A DNA stretch of 64,000 nucleotides, taken from assembly GCA_052035955.1 (NCBI GenBank), contig JBPOHD010000003.1:109343-173342 (forward strand), in the 5' to 3' direction. How positions within the stretch are numbered: position 1 is the first letter of the stretch; each line of letters opens with the position of its first letter. Made by a program: the position numbers and the translations under genes. The notes under the pieces are model-generated. The model was not told where the DNA came from, made no database searches, and saw only the letters and a list, made by a program, of their open reading frames with translations. Shown here in pieces: positions 1-9,539 of the stretch. The stretch is from JAEUNJ01 sp052035955 (GTDB taxonomy: Bacteria > Pseudomonadota > Gammaproteobacteria > Burkholderiales > Rhodocyclaceae).

Positions 1-1115
1 CGCAGGCGCAGGCGGCCCCCCTGCTCGTCGCCGGCCAGGTAGCGGGCCAGGGAGTCGGCGGCCCGGTCCAGGTCGTCGCTGTGGACGAGTTCGAGGGTCG
101 CCATGCCGACCAGTTCGTCCACCGGTATCTCGAAGATCCCGGCCAGCCGCTGGTTGGCGAACAGGATCAGGCGGCCGTCGGTCAGGTAGATGCCGTCCTG
201 GCTGCTTTCGACGACGGTGCGGTAGCGGGCCTCGCTTTCCGCCAGGCGGCGCTGGCCCTTTTCCCGGTCATCCACCTCGCGGCGCAGGTGCTCGTTGGCG
301 GCGGACAGCTCGGCCGTGCGGGCGACGATCTGGGATTCCTGGCTGGCCGTCAGCCGCCAGAGGGATTCGTAGTAGCGGCGGGCGCGGACGATCAGCAGGT
401 GGGACAGCCCGGCCAGGGCGACGAAGAAGGCGAAGGCCACCCATTTGACGGTCTGCCGCTGGGACTCTCGTACCGAGAGCAGGTCGGCCGCCGGCGTGGA
501 GACGGATATGCCGCCGCGGATGTCGCCGACGCGATAGCCCTGGCCGGCATGGCACCCCATGCAGGAGGGCTTGACCAGCAGCGGCGCCATGTACCGGTGC
601 ACGGCGGTATCGATGCCTTCGCCGACGAGGCTGATCCGCTCCCGGACGCCGTTCTCGAACATGGCCAGGGATTCCGTCTCCCAGGGATCCGGCTGGTTGG
701 CCGGCCGGATGGGCTTGAGGCTGGTGATGTGGAACTGGACCCCCTGGGCGCGGGCGGCGATTTCGGAGATCTGGCGGGTCATGAAGGCGGGGTTGATCTT
801 GGTCAGCCGCTGGCCGTCCGTGGTGACCACGTCCCGCCGCGGGTCGTCCAGGTAGGGATTGGGCCGCGTCTGGTCGGTGATCGGCACATAGACGCCGCCG
901 TGCTCGGCGTTCCAGTCCCGGGTCAGTTCGATCAGGCGGAAGAGGACGGCGCCGCGCTCCCTGGCCACGGATTCCAGATTGCCGTCGATCTGCCGGAACT
1001 CGTAGGAAATCCCCGCCACGGCCAGCAGGCCGGCCAGGACATAGGCCAGGGCCGGTCCGTAGACGGTCCAGGCCAGGCTGTTCCCCTTTGCTTCGATCTT
1101 ATCCGCCGCGGTCAT
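1..1115 (-). CDS. c-heme (DUF3365/Tll0287-like) PAS sensor protein, 3' end outside window
   Basis: This is probably a membrane sensor that detects redox or ligand state through a covalently bound heme; output is unknown because the C-terminus lies beyond base 1. The ATG at 1115 gives MTAADKIEAKGNSL, followed by a membrane segment at about residues 15-37. A periplasmic DUF3365-like region carries a CMGCH heme motif (C185, C188, H189). A second membrane segment follows, then a coiled linker and a PAS domain (ESSQDGIYLTDGRLILFANQ). The gene has no in-frame stop and reads off the window edge. It lies 58 bases downstream of the YbbP-like permease on the same strand. A histidine kinase or diguanylate cyclase output is likely but cannot be seen. 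Confidence 0.75.
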   Translation of the reverse strand, partial: MTAADKIEAKGNSLAWTVYGPALAYVLAGLLAVAGISYEFRQIDGNLESVARERGAVLFRLIELTRDWNAEHGGVYVPITDQTRPNPYLDDPRRDVVTTDGQRLTKINPAFMTRQISEIAARAQGVQFHITSLKPIRPANQPDPWETESLAMFENGVRERISLVGEGIDTAVHRYMAPLLVKPSCMGCHAGQGYRVGDIRGGISVSTPAADLLSVRESQRQTVKWVAFAFFVALAGLSHLLIVRARRYYESLWRLTASQESQIVARTAELSAANEHLRREVDDREKGQRRLAESEARYRTVVESSQDGIYLTDGRLILFANQRLAGIFEIPVDELVGMATLELVHSDDLDRAADSLARYLAGDEQGGRLRL

Positions 1116-1173
1116 CGTATCCGTATATCAAAAGCGATAGGTGCTCGGCAAGGGGCCGCGATCCGGCCGCCGG

Positions 1174-3651
1174 TCAGGATTCGCGCAAGGCCTCGATCGC
1201 GGCGCGGCGCAGGGCCCGGCGGCTGGCCAGCAGGCCGGCCACGAGCACGCCGAGCATCCCGGCCAGGACGCCGGCGGCGACCATGCCGGGGCCCGGCCGG
1301 TAGGGCAGGTGCAGGGCCAGGTCGGCCAGGGCCCAGCTGATGCCGGCGGCTCCCAGGCCGGCCAGGAGCCCGGCGACCGCGCCGACGGCGGCGAACTCGC
1401 TGGCCAGTCCGGCGGTGAGCTGCCTTCCGCGGGCGCCCAGGGCACGCATGACGGCCAGTTCGCGGAAGCGCTCGTCGGCGGTCGATTGGAGGGCGGCGAC
1501 CAGTACGACGAAGCCTGCGGCGAGCGCGAAGCCGAAGACGGCCTGGACGGCCGCGGCCACCTGGTCGAGGGTGGTCTGCACCTGGCGCAGCAGGGCCGCC
1601 ACGTCGATGACCGTCAGGTTCGGGAACTCCCGCACCAGGGTGTTCACGAAATCGCCCCGTTCCCTGGGCAGGTGGAAGCTGGTGATGTAGCTGGCCGGGT
1701 AGCGGTCCAGGGCGCCGGGCGGGGAGATGACGAAGAAATTGACCCGCATGGAGTCCCATTCGAGCTTGCGCAGGCTGGTGATGCGGCCCGACAGGCGCTG
1801 GCCGGCCACCTCGTAGGCCAGCTCGTCTCCCAGGCGAAGCCCCAGGGTCTCGGCGAGGCCCTGCTCGACGGAGAATTCCTCCGCCGGCTGCCGACCGTGC
1901 CAGCGCCCCGCGACCACGGCATTGCCGGCCGGCAGTTCGCCGGCCCAGGAGAGGTTGAACTCCCGGTCCACGAGCCGCCTGGCCCGGTCGTCCTCGAAAC
2001 TCTCGGGGCCGACGGACCGGCCGTTCAAGGCCACCAGGCGCCCGCGTACCATGGGCTCCAGGAAGGGCGGCGCGAGGCCCTGGGCGGCGAACAGGGCACC
2101 GACGGCCTGTCGCTGGTCGGGCTGGATGTTGATGACGAAGCGGTTGGGGGCGTCCTCCGGCACCCGCGAGCGCCAGGAGGCCATGAGCCCGTCCCGGGCC
2201 ACGGTGAGCAGCAGCAGGGCGGTCAGGCCGAGGCCGAGGGCGACGGCCTGGACGGTGACGGAGAGGCGGCGGCGGCGCAGGCTGGCGATGCCGTAGCGCC
2301 AGCCGGCGCCGGCCCGCACGCGCCCGGCGAGGCCGAGCAGCAGGCGGGCGGCCGCCGCGTAGAGGGCCACCGCCGCCGCGAATCCGACCAGGACCACGGT
2401 CCCCAGGCGAAGGTCGTCGGCCACGGCCAGCATCAGCGCCGCCAGGGCGGCGATTCCGAAGGCATAGGCGGAGAGGGAGAGGGGGGCGGTTCCCTCCCAT
2501 TCCCGGCGCAGCACGCGCAGGGTGGAAACGCTCTTCAGCCGCAGCAGCGGCGGCACGATGAAGCCGGCCACCAGCACGGCGCCGACGGCCAGTCCCAGGG
2601 CCCAGGGCCGCCATCCGGGCGGCGGCAGGGCGTGCGGGAAAAGGCCGGCCAGCAGGCCGAGCAGGCCCGCCTGCAGGCCATAGCCGACCAGGCCGCCGGC
2701 CAGGGTGGCGGCCAGGCCGAGGAGCAGGAACTCGCCGCCGTGGATGGCCAGGATCTGGTTTTCCCGGGCGCCCAGGCAGCGCAGGACGGCGCAGCCGTCC
2801 AGGTGGCGGCGCATGTAGCGCTGGGCGGCCAGGCCGACCGCCACGGCGGCCAGGATCACCGCCAGCAGCGCTGCCAGGCGCAGGAAGCGCTGGGCCCGCT
2901 CGAGGACATTGCGGATTTCCGGCCGGGCCCGGTCCAGGCTCTCCAGTTTCTCGCCGCGGCCCAGCCGCTCCCCGGCCCAGCGGCGGTAAGACTCGACGGC
3001 GTCCCGGTCGCCGGCCAGATGCAGGCGCCAGGCCACCCGGCTGCCGCTCACCACCAGTCCGGTCGCCGGCAGGTCGGCCAGGTTCATCAGCAGGCGCGGG
3101 GCGAGGGCGAAGGCATTGACCCCCCGGTCGGGATCCAGGGTCAGGATGGCCCCGACGCGCGGTTCGATGCGGCCCAGGGCGACGGCGGTGCCGGGGGGCG
3201 CGGACAGCGCCGCCGCCAGGCGTTCGTCGACCCAGATCTCGCCACGGCCGGGCACGCCGGTCGCCTCCATGTCGTCCGCATGGGGCGTGCGGGTCAGGCG
3301 TAGTCGGCCGCGCAGGGGATAGCCTTCGCTGACCGCCTTCACCTCGGCCAGCTGGGCGCCCTCCGGACCCCGCGCCATGCTCGGGAAGAGGGCGCTCTCG
3401 GCCAGGGCGAGGCGGCGGGCCGCGGCCTCGCGGCGGAACTGGTCGTCCCAGGGATGGTCGGCGGAGAGCAGCAGGTCGCCGCCCAGCAGCTGGTGGGACT
3501 CCGTCTCCAGGGCCTGCTCGACCCGGTCCACCAGGAAGCTGACGCTGGTCATGGCGGCGACCGCCAGCACCAGGGCCAGGGCGAGGATGTTGAGCTCCCC
3601 GGCGCGCCAGTCCCGGGCGAGCATGCGCAACGTCAGGCGCAGGGTGGCCAC
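1174..3651 (-). CDS. YbbP-like FtsX-family ABC transporter permease
   Basis: This is a large inner-membrane permease of the YbbP type (825 aa; family members are about 800 aa). These proteins pair with a LolD/YbbA-type ATPase and are thought to move lipophilic or envelope substrates. Two FtsX-type modules are visible: an N-terminal membrane segment, a long periplasmic domain, three membrane segments (residues ~270-410), further central segments, a second periplasmic domain and a C-terminal trio of segments. The GTG at 3651 (VATLRLTLRML) was chosen because it follows the radA stop at 3653 directly; longer in-frame extensions would run inside radA. No ATPase gene is adjacent, so the partner must be elsewhere. 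Confidence 0.85.
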   Translation of the reverse strand: MATLRLTLRMLARDWRAGELNILALALVLAVAAMTSVSFLVDRVEQALETESHQLLGGDLLLSADHPWDDQFRREAAARRLALAESALFPSMARGPEGAQLAEVKAVSEGYPLRGRLRLTRTPHADDMEATGVPGRGEIWVDERLAAALSAPPGTAVALGRIEPRVGAILTLDPDRGVNAFALAPRLLMNLADLPATGLVVSGSRVAWRLHLAGDRDAVESYRRWAGERLGRGEKLESLDRARPEIRNVLERAQRFLRLAALLAVILAAVAVGLAAQRYMRRHLDGCAVLRCLGARENQILAIHGGEFLLLGLAATLAGGLVGYGLQAGLLGLLAGLFPHALPPPGWRPWALGLAVGAVLVAGFIVPPLLRLKSVSTLRVLRREWEGTAPLSLSAYAFGIAALAALMLAVADDLRLGTVVLVGFAAAVALYAAAARLLLGLAGRVRAGAGWRYGIASLRRRRLSVTVQAVALGLGLTALLLLTVARDGLMASWRSRVPEDAPNRFVINIQPDQRQAVGALFAAQGLAPPFLEPMVRGRLVALNGRSVGPESFEDDRARRLVDREFNLSWAGELPAGNAVVAGRWHGRQPAEEFSVEQGLAETLGLRLGDELAYEVAGQRLSGRITSLRKLEWDSMRVNFFVISPPGALDRYPASYITSFHLPRERGDFVNTLVREFPNLTVIDVAALLRQVQTTLDQVAAAVQAVFGFALAAGFVVLVAALQSTADERFRELAVMRALGARGRQLTAGLASEFAAVGAVAGLLAGLGAAGISWALADLALHLPYRPGPGMVAAGVLAGMLGVLVAGLLASRRALRRAAIEALRES

Positions 3652-3652
3652 G

Positions 3653-5014
3653 TCAGAGGTTCCGCAACTGTTCCACCGCCTGCTCGACCCGCTCCAGGGC
3701 GACCACCTCGATGCCCTTGATCGGCGCCTTCGGGGCATTGGCACGGGGGATGAGGGCATGGGTGAAGCCCAGCTTGGCGGCTTCCTTGAGCCTTTCCTGA
3801 CCCCGCGGCGCCGGGCGGACCTCGCCGGCCAGGCCCACCTCGCCGAAGGCCACCCACTTGCCGGGCAGGGGCCGGTTGCGCAGGGAGGAGACCACCGCCA
3901 GCAGCACCGCCAGGTCGGCGGCGGGCTCCTGGATGCGCACCCCGCCGACGGCGTTCACGAACACGTCCTGGTCGAAGCAGACGATGCCGGCATGCCGATG
4001 CAATACGGCGAGCAGCATGGCCAGCCGGCTCGGGTCCAGGCCGACGGTGAGCCGGCGCGGGCTCGGGCTGTGGGCGGCGTCCACCAGGGCCTGGATCTCC
4101 ACCAGAAGGGGGCGCGTGCCTTCCTGGGTGACGAGGACGCAGGAGCCGGCCACCTCCTGGGCGTGCTGGGACAGGAAGAGGGCGGAGGGGTTGGAGACGC
4201 CCTTCAGGCCCCGGTCGGTCATGGCGAAGACGCCCAGCTCGTTGACGGCGCCGAAGCGGTTCTTGAAGGCCCGCACCAGGCGGAAGCTGGAGTTGGTGTC
4301 GCCTTCGAAATAGAGCACGGTGTCCACGATGTGCTCCAGGACCCGCGGTCCGGCCAGGGCCCCCTCCTTGGTGACGTGGCCGACCAGGATGATGGTGGTG
4401 CCGCCCTGCTTGGCCTGGCGCGTCAGCTGGGCGGCGCATTCGCGCACCTGGGCGACCGAGCCGGGGGCCGAGGTGAGCGCCTCGGAATAGACGGTCTGGA
4501 TGGAATCGACCACCGCCACCAGGGGCTGTTCCCGGGCGATGGTGGCGAGGATCTTCTCCAGGCCGATCTCCGGCAGCAGCTGCAGGCCGGCGGCGGGCAG
4601 CTGCAGGCGCTGGGCGCGCAGGGCCACCTGCTCGGCCGATTCCTCGCCGGAGACGTAGAGCACCGGCTGCCCGGCCTCGGCCAGCCGCGAGAGGGCCTGC
4701 AGCAGCAGGGTCGACTTGCCGATGCCCGGGTCGCCGCCGATGAGGACGACGCCGCCGGCCACCAGGCCGCCGCCGAGGACCCGGTCGAACTCCTCGATGC
4801 CGGTGGGCAGGCGCGGCTCCTCCCGGGGCTTGATGTCGGCCAGGCGCTGCAGGCGGCCGGCCGCCGCCAGGGGGGCGAAGCGGTTCGGGGCCGCCGTTTC
4901 GGCGACCGTCTCGACGAGGGTGTTCCATTGCCCGCAGCCCGGGCACTGGCCCTGCCATTTCGGGTTGGTGGCACCGCATTCGGTGCAGGTGTAGACGCTC
5001 TTCTGCTTCGCCAT
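3653..5014 (-). CDS. radA: DNA repair protein RadA
   Basis: RadA is a RecA-like ATPase that drives branch migration in recombinational repair. The 453-aa product matches the usual ~460 aa. It opens with a zinc finger (CTECGATNPKWQGQCPGCG), followed by Walker A (GDPGIGKST, about residue 90), Walker B (VAVVDSIQT), the RadA-specific FKNRFG motif near residue 255 and a C-terminal Lon-like domain (PLPGKWVAFGEVGLAGEVR). The ATG at 5014 overlaps the upstream stop as TGATG. The longer frame to 5329 lies inside the preceding gene and is not used. It belongs to the alr-orf-radA-ybbP transcription unit. Confidence 0.97.
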   Translation of the reverse strand: MAKQKSVYTCTECGATNPKWQGQCPGCGQWNTLVETVAETAAPNRFAPLAAAGRLQRLADIKPREEPRLPTGIEEFDRVLGGGLVAGGVVLIGGDPGIGKSTLLLQALSRLAEAGQPVLYVSGEESAEQVALRAQRLQLPAAGLQLLPEIGLEKILATIAREQPLVAVVDSIQTVYSEALTSAPGSVAQVRECAAQLTRQAKQGGTTIILVGHVTKEGALAGPRVLEHIVDTVLYFEGDTNSSFRLVRAFKNRFGAVNELGVFAMTDRGLKGVSNPSALFLSQHAQEVAGSCVLVTQEGTRPLLVEIQALVDAAHSPSPRRLTVGLDPSRLAMLLAVLHRHAGIVCFDQDVFVNAVGGVRIQEPAADLAVLLAVVSSLRNRPLPGKWVAFGEVGLAGEVRPAPRGQERLKEAAKLGFTHALIPRANAPKAPIKGIEVVALERVEQAVEQLRNL

Positions 5015-5826
5015 CAGATCATGTCCAGGATGTAACGGATCGCCTCCGGCAGGGTACGCGCCTCGGGGGCGAATGTCTCGGCCAGCCAGGCCACCGCCAT
5101 GGCGGCGGCGAAGACCAGGGCGAAGGGTTTCCAGGTGCCGCGCAGGGCGCCGCCCACCCAGCCCGGATGGTCGATGCGCCGGGTCGGGCGCACCAGTCCC
5201 GCCGCCAGGGCCGCCTCGAAGGCGGCCTCGGCAAGGATGGACGGCGCGTTCCAGATCACGAAGATGCCCACCCCGAGCACGGCCGCCAGCAGGGCCAGGA
5301 TCGCCGCCAGTACGAGGAGGTAGAGGCAACCGTCGTCCGCCCCGCCGAGGTCGGCGTCCGGCAGCTTGACCGAGGACAGGAGGCCGCCGCCGGAATCTGC
5401 CTCGGCGACGGGGGCGGCGAAGTCGCCGCTGGCCCCGCCGCCGCCGAAGCCGCCACTACCCGGCGAAAGTCCGCCGTCGGGAAGGTCGGCGGCGAGCGTC
5501 CCGTCGGCCAGGGACAGGCCGCCGCCGGAGCCGTCGCCGCCGGAGAAACCCAGGTCCGGGACATCGACGTCGGGTTCGTCGTCCACGTAGCGGCCGAGGC
5601 CCACGTAGGCCAGCCAGAGCCGCAGGCCGAGCAGGAAGGCGCCATAGGCCAGCAGCAGGGCCAGGGGCCAGCGCCAGTGCAGGGTGTCCAGACCCAGGGC
5701 CAGGAAGCCCCTGGTGGCCAGGAGGCCCGTCGCGAAGGCGAAGGCCAGGATCAGGGAGATGTGGAAGCGCAGGAAGAAGCGCCGCCCGAGGATGCCCGCC
5801 AGGCGGCGCTTCTCGTCTGCCGCCAT
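5014..5826 (-). CDS. hypothetical membrane protein with glycine-rich central linker
   Basis: The 270-aa protein has two N-terminal membrane segments (about residues 20-40 and 50-73), a long Gly/Ser/Asp-rich soluble stretch (about 80-165), a strong hydrophobic segment (about 168-195) and another near the C-terminus (about 235-252). No catalytic motif was recognised. Its start overlaps the alr stop (ATGA) and its stop overlaps the radA start (TGATG), so all three are translationally coupled. The low-complexity linker suggests a disordered cytoplasmic or periplasmic loop. The function is unknown. Confidence 0.75.
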   Translation of the reverse strand: MAADEKRRLAGILGRRFFLRFHISLILAFAFATGLLATRGFLALGLDTLHWRWPLALLLAYGAFLLGLRLWLAYVGLGRYVDDEPDVDVPDLGFSGGDGSGGGLSLADGTLAADLPDGGLSPGSGGFGGGGASGDFAAPVAEADSGGGLLSSVKLPDADLGGADDGCLYLLVLAAILALLAAVLGVGIFVIWNAPSILAEAAFEAALAAGLVRPTRRIDHPGWVGGALRGTWKPFALVFAAAMAVAWLAETFAPEARTLPEAIRYILDMI

Positions 5827-6908
5827 CAGTCGGCCAGGACCGGCACCCGCGGCGCCAGGGCGCAGAACAGCTCGTAGGAGACGGTGCCGGCGGCGGCCGC
5901 CACCTCGTCGGCATCGAGGCGGCCGCCGGCGTTCCGGCCCCAGAGGAGCACCGGGGTGCCGACGCCGGCTTCCGGGGCTTCGCCCAGGTCCACGCAGATC
6001 TTGTCCATGGAAACGCGGCCGACGGTCCGCACCCGGCGGTCGCCGACCAGGACCGGGGTTCCCGTCGGTGCGTGGCGCGGATAGCCGTCGGCATAGCCGC
6101 AGGCGACGATGCCGATGCGCATGGCCCGGTCGGCGGCGAAGGTGCCGCCGTAGCCGACCCGGTCGCCGGCGGCCAGGTCCTGGACGCCTATCAGCTCGCT
6201 TTCGAGGGTCATCACCGGGGCAAGGCCCAGGTCGGCCGCCGGCACCTCGGCAAAGGGCGAGCCGCCGTAGAGCATGATGCCGGGGCGCGCCCAGTCGCCG
6301 CGCGCCTCGGGATAGCGGAGCAGGGCGGCGGAATTGGCGAGGCTGACCGGCAGCGCAAGCCCGGCGGTCATCGCGGCCAGGCGGCGCATCTGGAAGTCGA
6401 TGCCGATGGAATCATCCGCATCGGCGAAGTGCGTCATGGCGGTGATGCGCGAGGCGGCTCCGGAGGTCTCGAGGGCGGCCAGGGCCTTGCGGAACTCCGC
6501 CTCGTCGAGGCCCAGGCGGTTCATGCCGGTATTGAGCTTCAGGTAGACCGGCATCCGCGCCGGCAGGCGCGCCGCGACCAGGGCGGCGACCTGGTCGGGA
6601 TGGTGGAGGACGGGCGTCAGTTCGTACTCGGCGAAGAGCGGCAGTTCCTCGGCGCCGTAGAAGCCCTCCAGCATCAGGATGGGCTGGCGCAGGCCGGCCT
6701 CGCGCAGGGCCACCGCTCCCCCGGGCTCGATCAGGGCATAGCCGTCGGCCATGTCCTCCAGCGCCGTGGCCGCCCGCAGCAGCCCGTGGCCGTAGGCTTC
6801 GGCCTTGACGACTGCCCAGAGCCGGGCGCCCGCGGCGTGGCGGCGGGCGACGGCGAAATTGCCGCGCAGGGCGGCCGTGTCTATGCGGGCGCGCGTGGGA
6901 CGGGGCAT
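5826..6908 (-). CDS. alr: alanine racemase
   Basis: This PLP enzyme interconverts L- and D-alanine for peptidoglycan synthesis. The 360 aa product has the usual length. The PLP lysine lies in AVVKAEAYGHG (K35) near the N-terminus. The C-terminal half holds the active-site tyrosine region (DRVGYGGTF) and the conserved GRVSMDKICVDL segment. The ATG at 6908 gives MPRPTRARIDTAAL. The gene lies 43 bases downstream of the lysR-type gene and overlaps the next gene by ATGA. Confidence 0.97.
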   Translation of the reverse strand: MPRPTRARIDTAALRGNFAVARRHAAGARLWAVVKAEAYGHGLLRAATALEDMADGYALIEPGGAVALREAGLRQPILMLEGFYGAEELPLFAEYELTPVLHHPDQVAALVAARLPARMPVYLKLNTGMNRLGLDEAEFRKALAALETSGAASRITAMTHFADADDSIGIDFQMRRLAAMTAGLALPVSLANSAALLRYPEARGDWARPGIMLYGGSPFAEVPAADLGLAPVMTLESELIGVQDLAAGDRVGYGGTFAADRAMRIGIVACGYADGYPRHAPTGTPVLVGDRRVRTVGRVSMDKICVDLGEAPEAGVGTPVLLWGRNAGGRLDADEVAAAAGTVSYELFCALAPRVPVLAD

Positions 6909-6951
6909 GCGGAATTCCGGCGGGGCCGCGGGGCCGGCCCGCCGCGTGGGC

Positions 6952-7857
6952 TCAGGCGGCCTTGGCCGCCTTCAGCCTCGCCTGGCCGAACTCGACGAAG
7001 GCGGTGACCAGCCGCGAGCGGAATTTCTCCTTCGGATAGACCATGGACAGGGTCCGATTCAGCCTCGGATTGAGGGGGATGGCCACCAGGTCGCCCAGGC
7101 GCTGGTCCCGGGCCACCGAGGCCCGCGAGGCGATGGCGAAACCGAGGCCCGTCTCGACCACGCCGATCAGGGCGACGGGGCTGCCCAGTTCCATCACCAG
7201 TTTCAGCTCGTCCAGTCCGAGGCCGGCCTGGCGCAGGTAGGCGTCGGTGAATTCCCGGGTTCCCGAACCCGGTTCCCGCGAGACATAGGGATGCTCCAGC
7301 AGCTGCTGGGGTGTCACTTCCTTCAGGCGGGCAAGGGGGAACCTGGGCGAGCAGATCACCACCAGTTCGTCGTCGCAGCACATCTCGGTCTGCAGGTTGG
7401 GCTGGTGGGAAGGCGATTCGATGAAGCCGATGTCCAGCGTGTGCTCCGCCACCCGGGTCTCGATGGACTCGGAGTTCGCCACGATCAGCCGCGGCCGCAC
7501 CTTGGGGTAGGAAGACTTGAATTCGCCGAGGATGCGCGGCAGCATGAATTCGGCAATGGTGGTCGAGGCGCCGACGAGGAGGGAGCCGCCGATCTCGCCG
7601 GTCATCTCGGCCATGCGCACGTCCATTTCGGAGGAGAGGCCGAGGATCTTCTCCGCATAGGCGAGGACCATTTCGCCGGCCGGGGTCAGGGAGATCTTGC
7701 CGTGCCCGCGGTCGAACAGGCGGGTGTTGAAATGCTCTTCCAGCTGCTTGATCTGGAAGGTGACCGCCGGCTGGGTCATGAAGAGGACTTCGGCTGCCTT
7801 GGTGAACGACAATTGCTTGGCCACGGCGTGGAAAACTTGCAGGCGGCGGTCGGCCAT
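6952..7857 (-). CDS. LysR-family transcriptional regulator
   Basis: The 301-aa regulator has an N-terminal winged helix-turn-helix (LSFTKAAEVLFMTQPAVTFQ) and a periplasmic-binding-like effector domain from about residue 90. It resembles the CysL/CbbR branch of LysR regulators; the ligand cannot be predicted. The upstream intergenic region (7887-7904) contains TATC-N10-GATA, a possible LysR site. It precedes alr on the same strand, which may reflect shared transcription rather than control of alr. Confidence 0.9.
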   Translation of the reverse strand: MADRRLQVFHAVAKQLSFTKAAEVLFMTQPAVTFQIKQLEEHFNTRLFDRGHGKISLTPAGEMVLAYAEKILGLSSEMDVRMAEMTGEIGGSLLVGASTTIAEFMLPRILGEFKSSYPKVRPRLIVANSESIETRVAEHTLDIGFIESPSHQPNLQTEMCCDDELVVICSPRFPLARLKEVTPQQLLEHPYVSREPGSGTREFTDAYLRQAGLGLDELKLVMELGSPVALIGVVETGLGFAIASRASVARDQRLGDLVAIPLNPRLNRTLSMVYPKEKFRSRLVTAFVEFGQARLKAAKAA

Positions 7858-8186
7858 CCGGGAATCCCCCTCGAAAAGCGGTTGTTTATCGTTTGAGGCT
7901 GATATTCAAGCACAAACCCGAAACATAAGGGAGCTTGATGAGAGGGCCGAGGCCGATCGGGCCATCGGCCTGCGGGTGCCCCCGGGCGTCGAAGCCGCCG
8001 CTTCCCTTGCCTCGCGGGATCGCCTTCGGACCGGGACCGGATGGCCCCGGCCACGGGGCCCGCGTCCCATGACGGTCAATTTCTTCCCTTCGGGCACCTG
8101 TCGGCCGCGAACCCCGGCCGGCGTTTGCTGCGCTGCGGGATGGGTCGTCGGGAGGCTCATTACTTTCGTGGTATAACGCGACACCC
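7858..8186 (+). other. divergent intergenic region between lysR-type gene and lplT
   Basis: These 329 bases separate two divergent genes. The lysR side is AT-richer and holds TATC-N10-GATA at 7887-7904. The lplT side ends with an extended -10 element. Short minus-strand frames here (7886-8194 and 7906-8184) look like compositional noise, being rich in Pro/Arg/Gly with no recognisable domain. Confidence 0.6.
8169..8177 (+). promoter_or_regulatory. extended -10 promoter element of lplT
   Basis: TGG followed by TATAAC matches an extended -10 (TGnTATAAT). The predicted start of transcription (about 8184) is only a few bases before the lplT ATG at 8187, and no Shine-Dalgarno sequence is visible, so the mRNA could be leaderless. 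No good -35 is visible. Confidence 0.4.
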
Positions 8187-9503
8187 ATGAGCATCGGCTT
8201 CTACATCATCATGGCGGCGCAGTTTTTTTCCGCGCTCGCCGACAATGCACTGCTGATCGCCGCCATTGCCATCCTGCGGGATCTGCATTCCCCTGCCGAA
8301 TACGAACCGCTGCTCAAGACCTTCTTCACGGTCTCCTACGTCGTCCTCGCCGCCTTCGTCGGCGCCTTTGCCGATTCGATGCCCAAGTGGCGCGTGATGT
8401 TCATCAGCAACGGGATCAAGATCTTCGGCTGCGCGCTGATGTTCTTCGACGTCCATCCGCTGATGGCCTACGCGGTGGTCGGGCTGGGGGCGGCAGCCTA
8501 TTCGCCGGCCAAGTACGGCATCCTGACGGAATACCTGCCGCACCGGCTTCTGGTCGTGGCCAACGGCTGGATCGAGGGCCTGACCGTGATGGCCATCATC
8601 CTCGGCGTCGTCCTCGGCGGCGCGCTGATCCGTCCGGACGTGGCCGCCTCGCTGCTCTCCTTCGACTTCCCGGTCATCAACACCGGGATCGACACGGTGC
8701 CGGAAATGAACCTGACCCTCATCGGCGGGCTCTACCTGGTGGCGGCGCTGTTCAACCTCTACATCCCCGAGACGGGGGTGGACCACAAGCCGCTGAAGAA
8801 GAATCCCCTCTACCTCGTCCACGAATTCAACCACTGCCTGCGGCTGCTGTGGCGGGACAAGCTGGGCCAGGTGTCGCTGGCCGTCACCACGCTGTTCTGG
8901 GGCGCCGGGGCCACGCTGCAGTTCATCGTCATCGAATGGGCCCGGGCCTCGCTGCACCTCGACCTGTCCAAGGCGAGCATGCTGCAGGGCGTCGTCGCCC
9001 TCGGCGTCGCCGTCGGGGCCGTCATGGCCGCACGGATGATCACGCTGCGCAAGTCGGTCCGCGTGATCCCCCTCGGCATCTACATGGGCATAGGCGTGAT
9101 CGTGATGATCCTGGTGCCCCACATCCCGGATATCCCCTTGTTCCCCGGAAGCGGAATTTCGCTCGACCTTCGCTTTGCGATCTCCCTGGTCCTCCTCGTC
9201 GTGGTCGGGGCGCTGTCGGGGTATTTCGTGGTGCCCATGAACGCGCTGCTCCAGCACCGGGGCCATATCCTGATGGGGGCCGGCCATTCCATCGCGGTGC
9301 AGAACTTCAACGAGAACCTCTCCATCCTGATCATGACCAGCGCTTATTCCGCGCTCGTCCGTTCGGGCCTGTCGGTGTTCGCCGTGATCGTCCTCTTCGG
9401 CCTCTTCGTCGCCGGCACGATGTATTTCGTCAAGCGCCTGCACGAGGCCAACCAGCGCGAATTCGACTCCGTGGCCCAGCTCGAGGACGTGGCCCACCAC
9501 TGA
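8187..9503 (+). CDS. lplT: lysophospholipid transporter LplT (MFS)
   Basis: This inner-membrane major-facilitator protein flips lysophospholipids (mainly 2-acyl-glycerophosphoethanolamine) back to the cytoplasm for re-acylation. The 438-aa product shows about 11-12 hydrophobic segments and the typical LplT opening (MSIGFYIIMAAQFFSALADN, residues 1-20). In some bacteria it is fused to or followed by an acyltransferase; none is next to it here. It converges on the TPM gene group. Confidence 0.92.
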   Translation: MSIGFYIIMAAQFFSALADNALLIAAIAILRDLHSPAEYEPLLKTFFTVSYVVLAAFVGAFADSMPKWRVMFISNGIKIFGCALMFFDVHPLMAYAVVGLGAAAYSPAKYGILTEYLPHRLLVVANGWIEGLTVMAIILGVVLGGALIRPDVAASLLSFDFPVINTGIDTVPEMNLTLIGGLYLVAALFNLYIPETGVDHKPLKKNPLYLVHEFNHCLRLLWRDKLGQVSLAVTTLFWGAGATLQFIVIEWARASLHLDLSKASMLQGVVALGVAVGAVMAARMITLRKSVRVIPLGIYMGIGVIVMILVPHIPDIPLFPGSGISLDLRFAISLVLLVVVGALSGYFVVPMNALLQHRGHILMGAGHSIAVQNFNENLSILIMTSAYSALVRSGLSVFAVIVLFGLFVAGTMYFVKRLHEANQREFDSVAQLEDVAHH

Positions 9504-9539
9504 GGCGCCGGCGCCGGGCCGGAGGCCCTGCGCCCCGGT

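Noticed and set aside
3652..3759. Longer N-terminus for the YbbP-like permease
   Set aside because: The extension lies inside radA and is Arg/Ser/Trp-rich; the GTG at 3651 fits the family start.
7886..8194. Small minus-strand ORFs before lplT
   Set aside because: Low-complexity Pro/Arg/Gly frames that overlap the lplT promoter and start; no ribosome-binding site or family.
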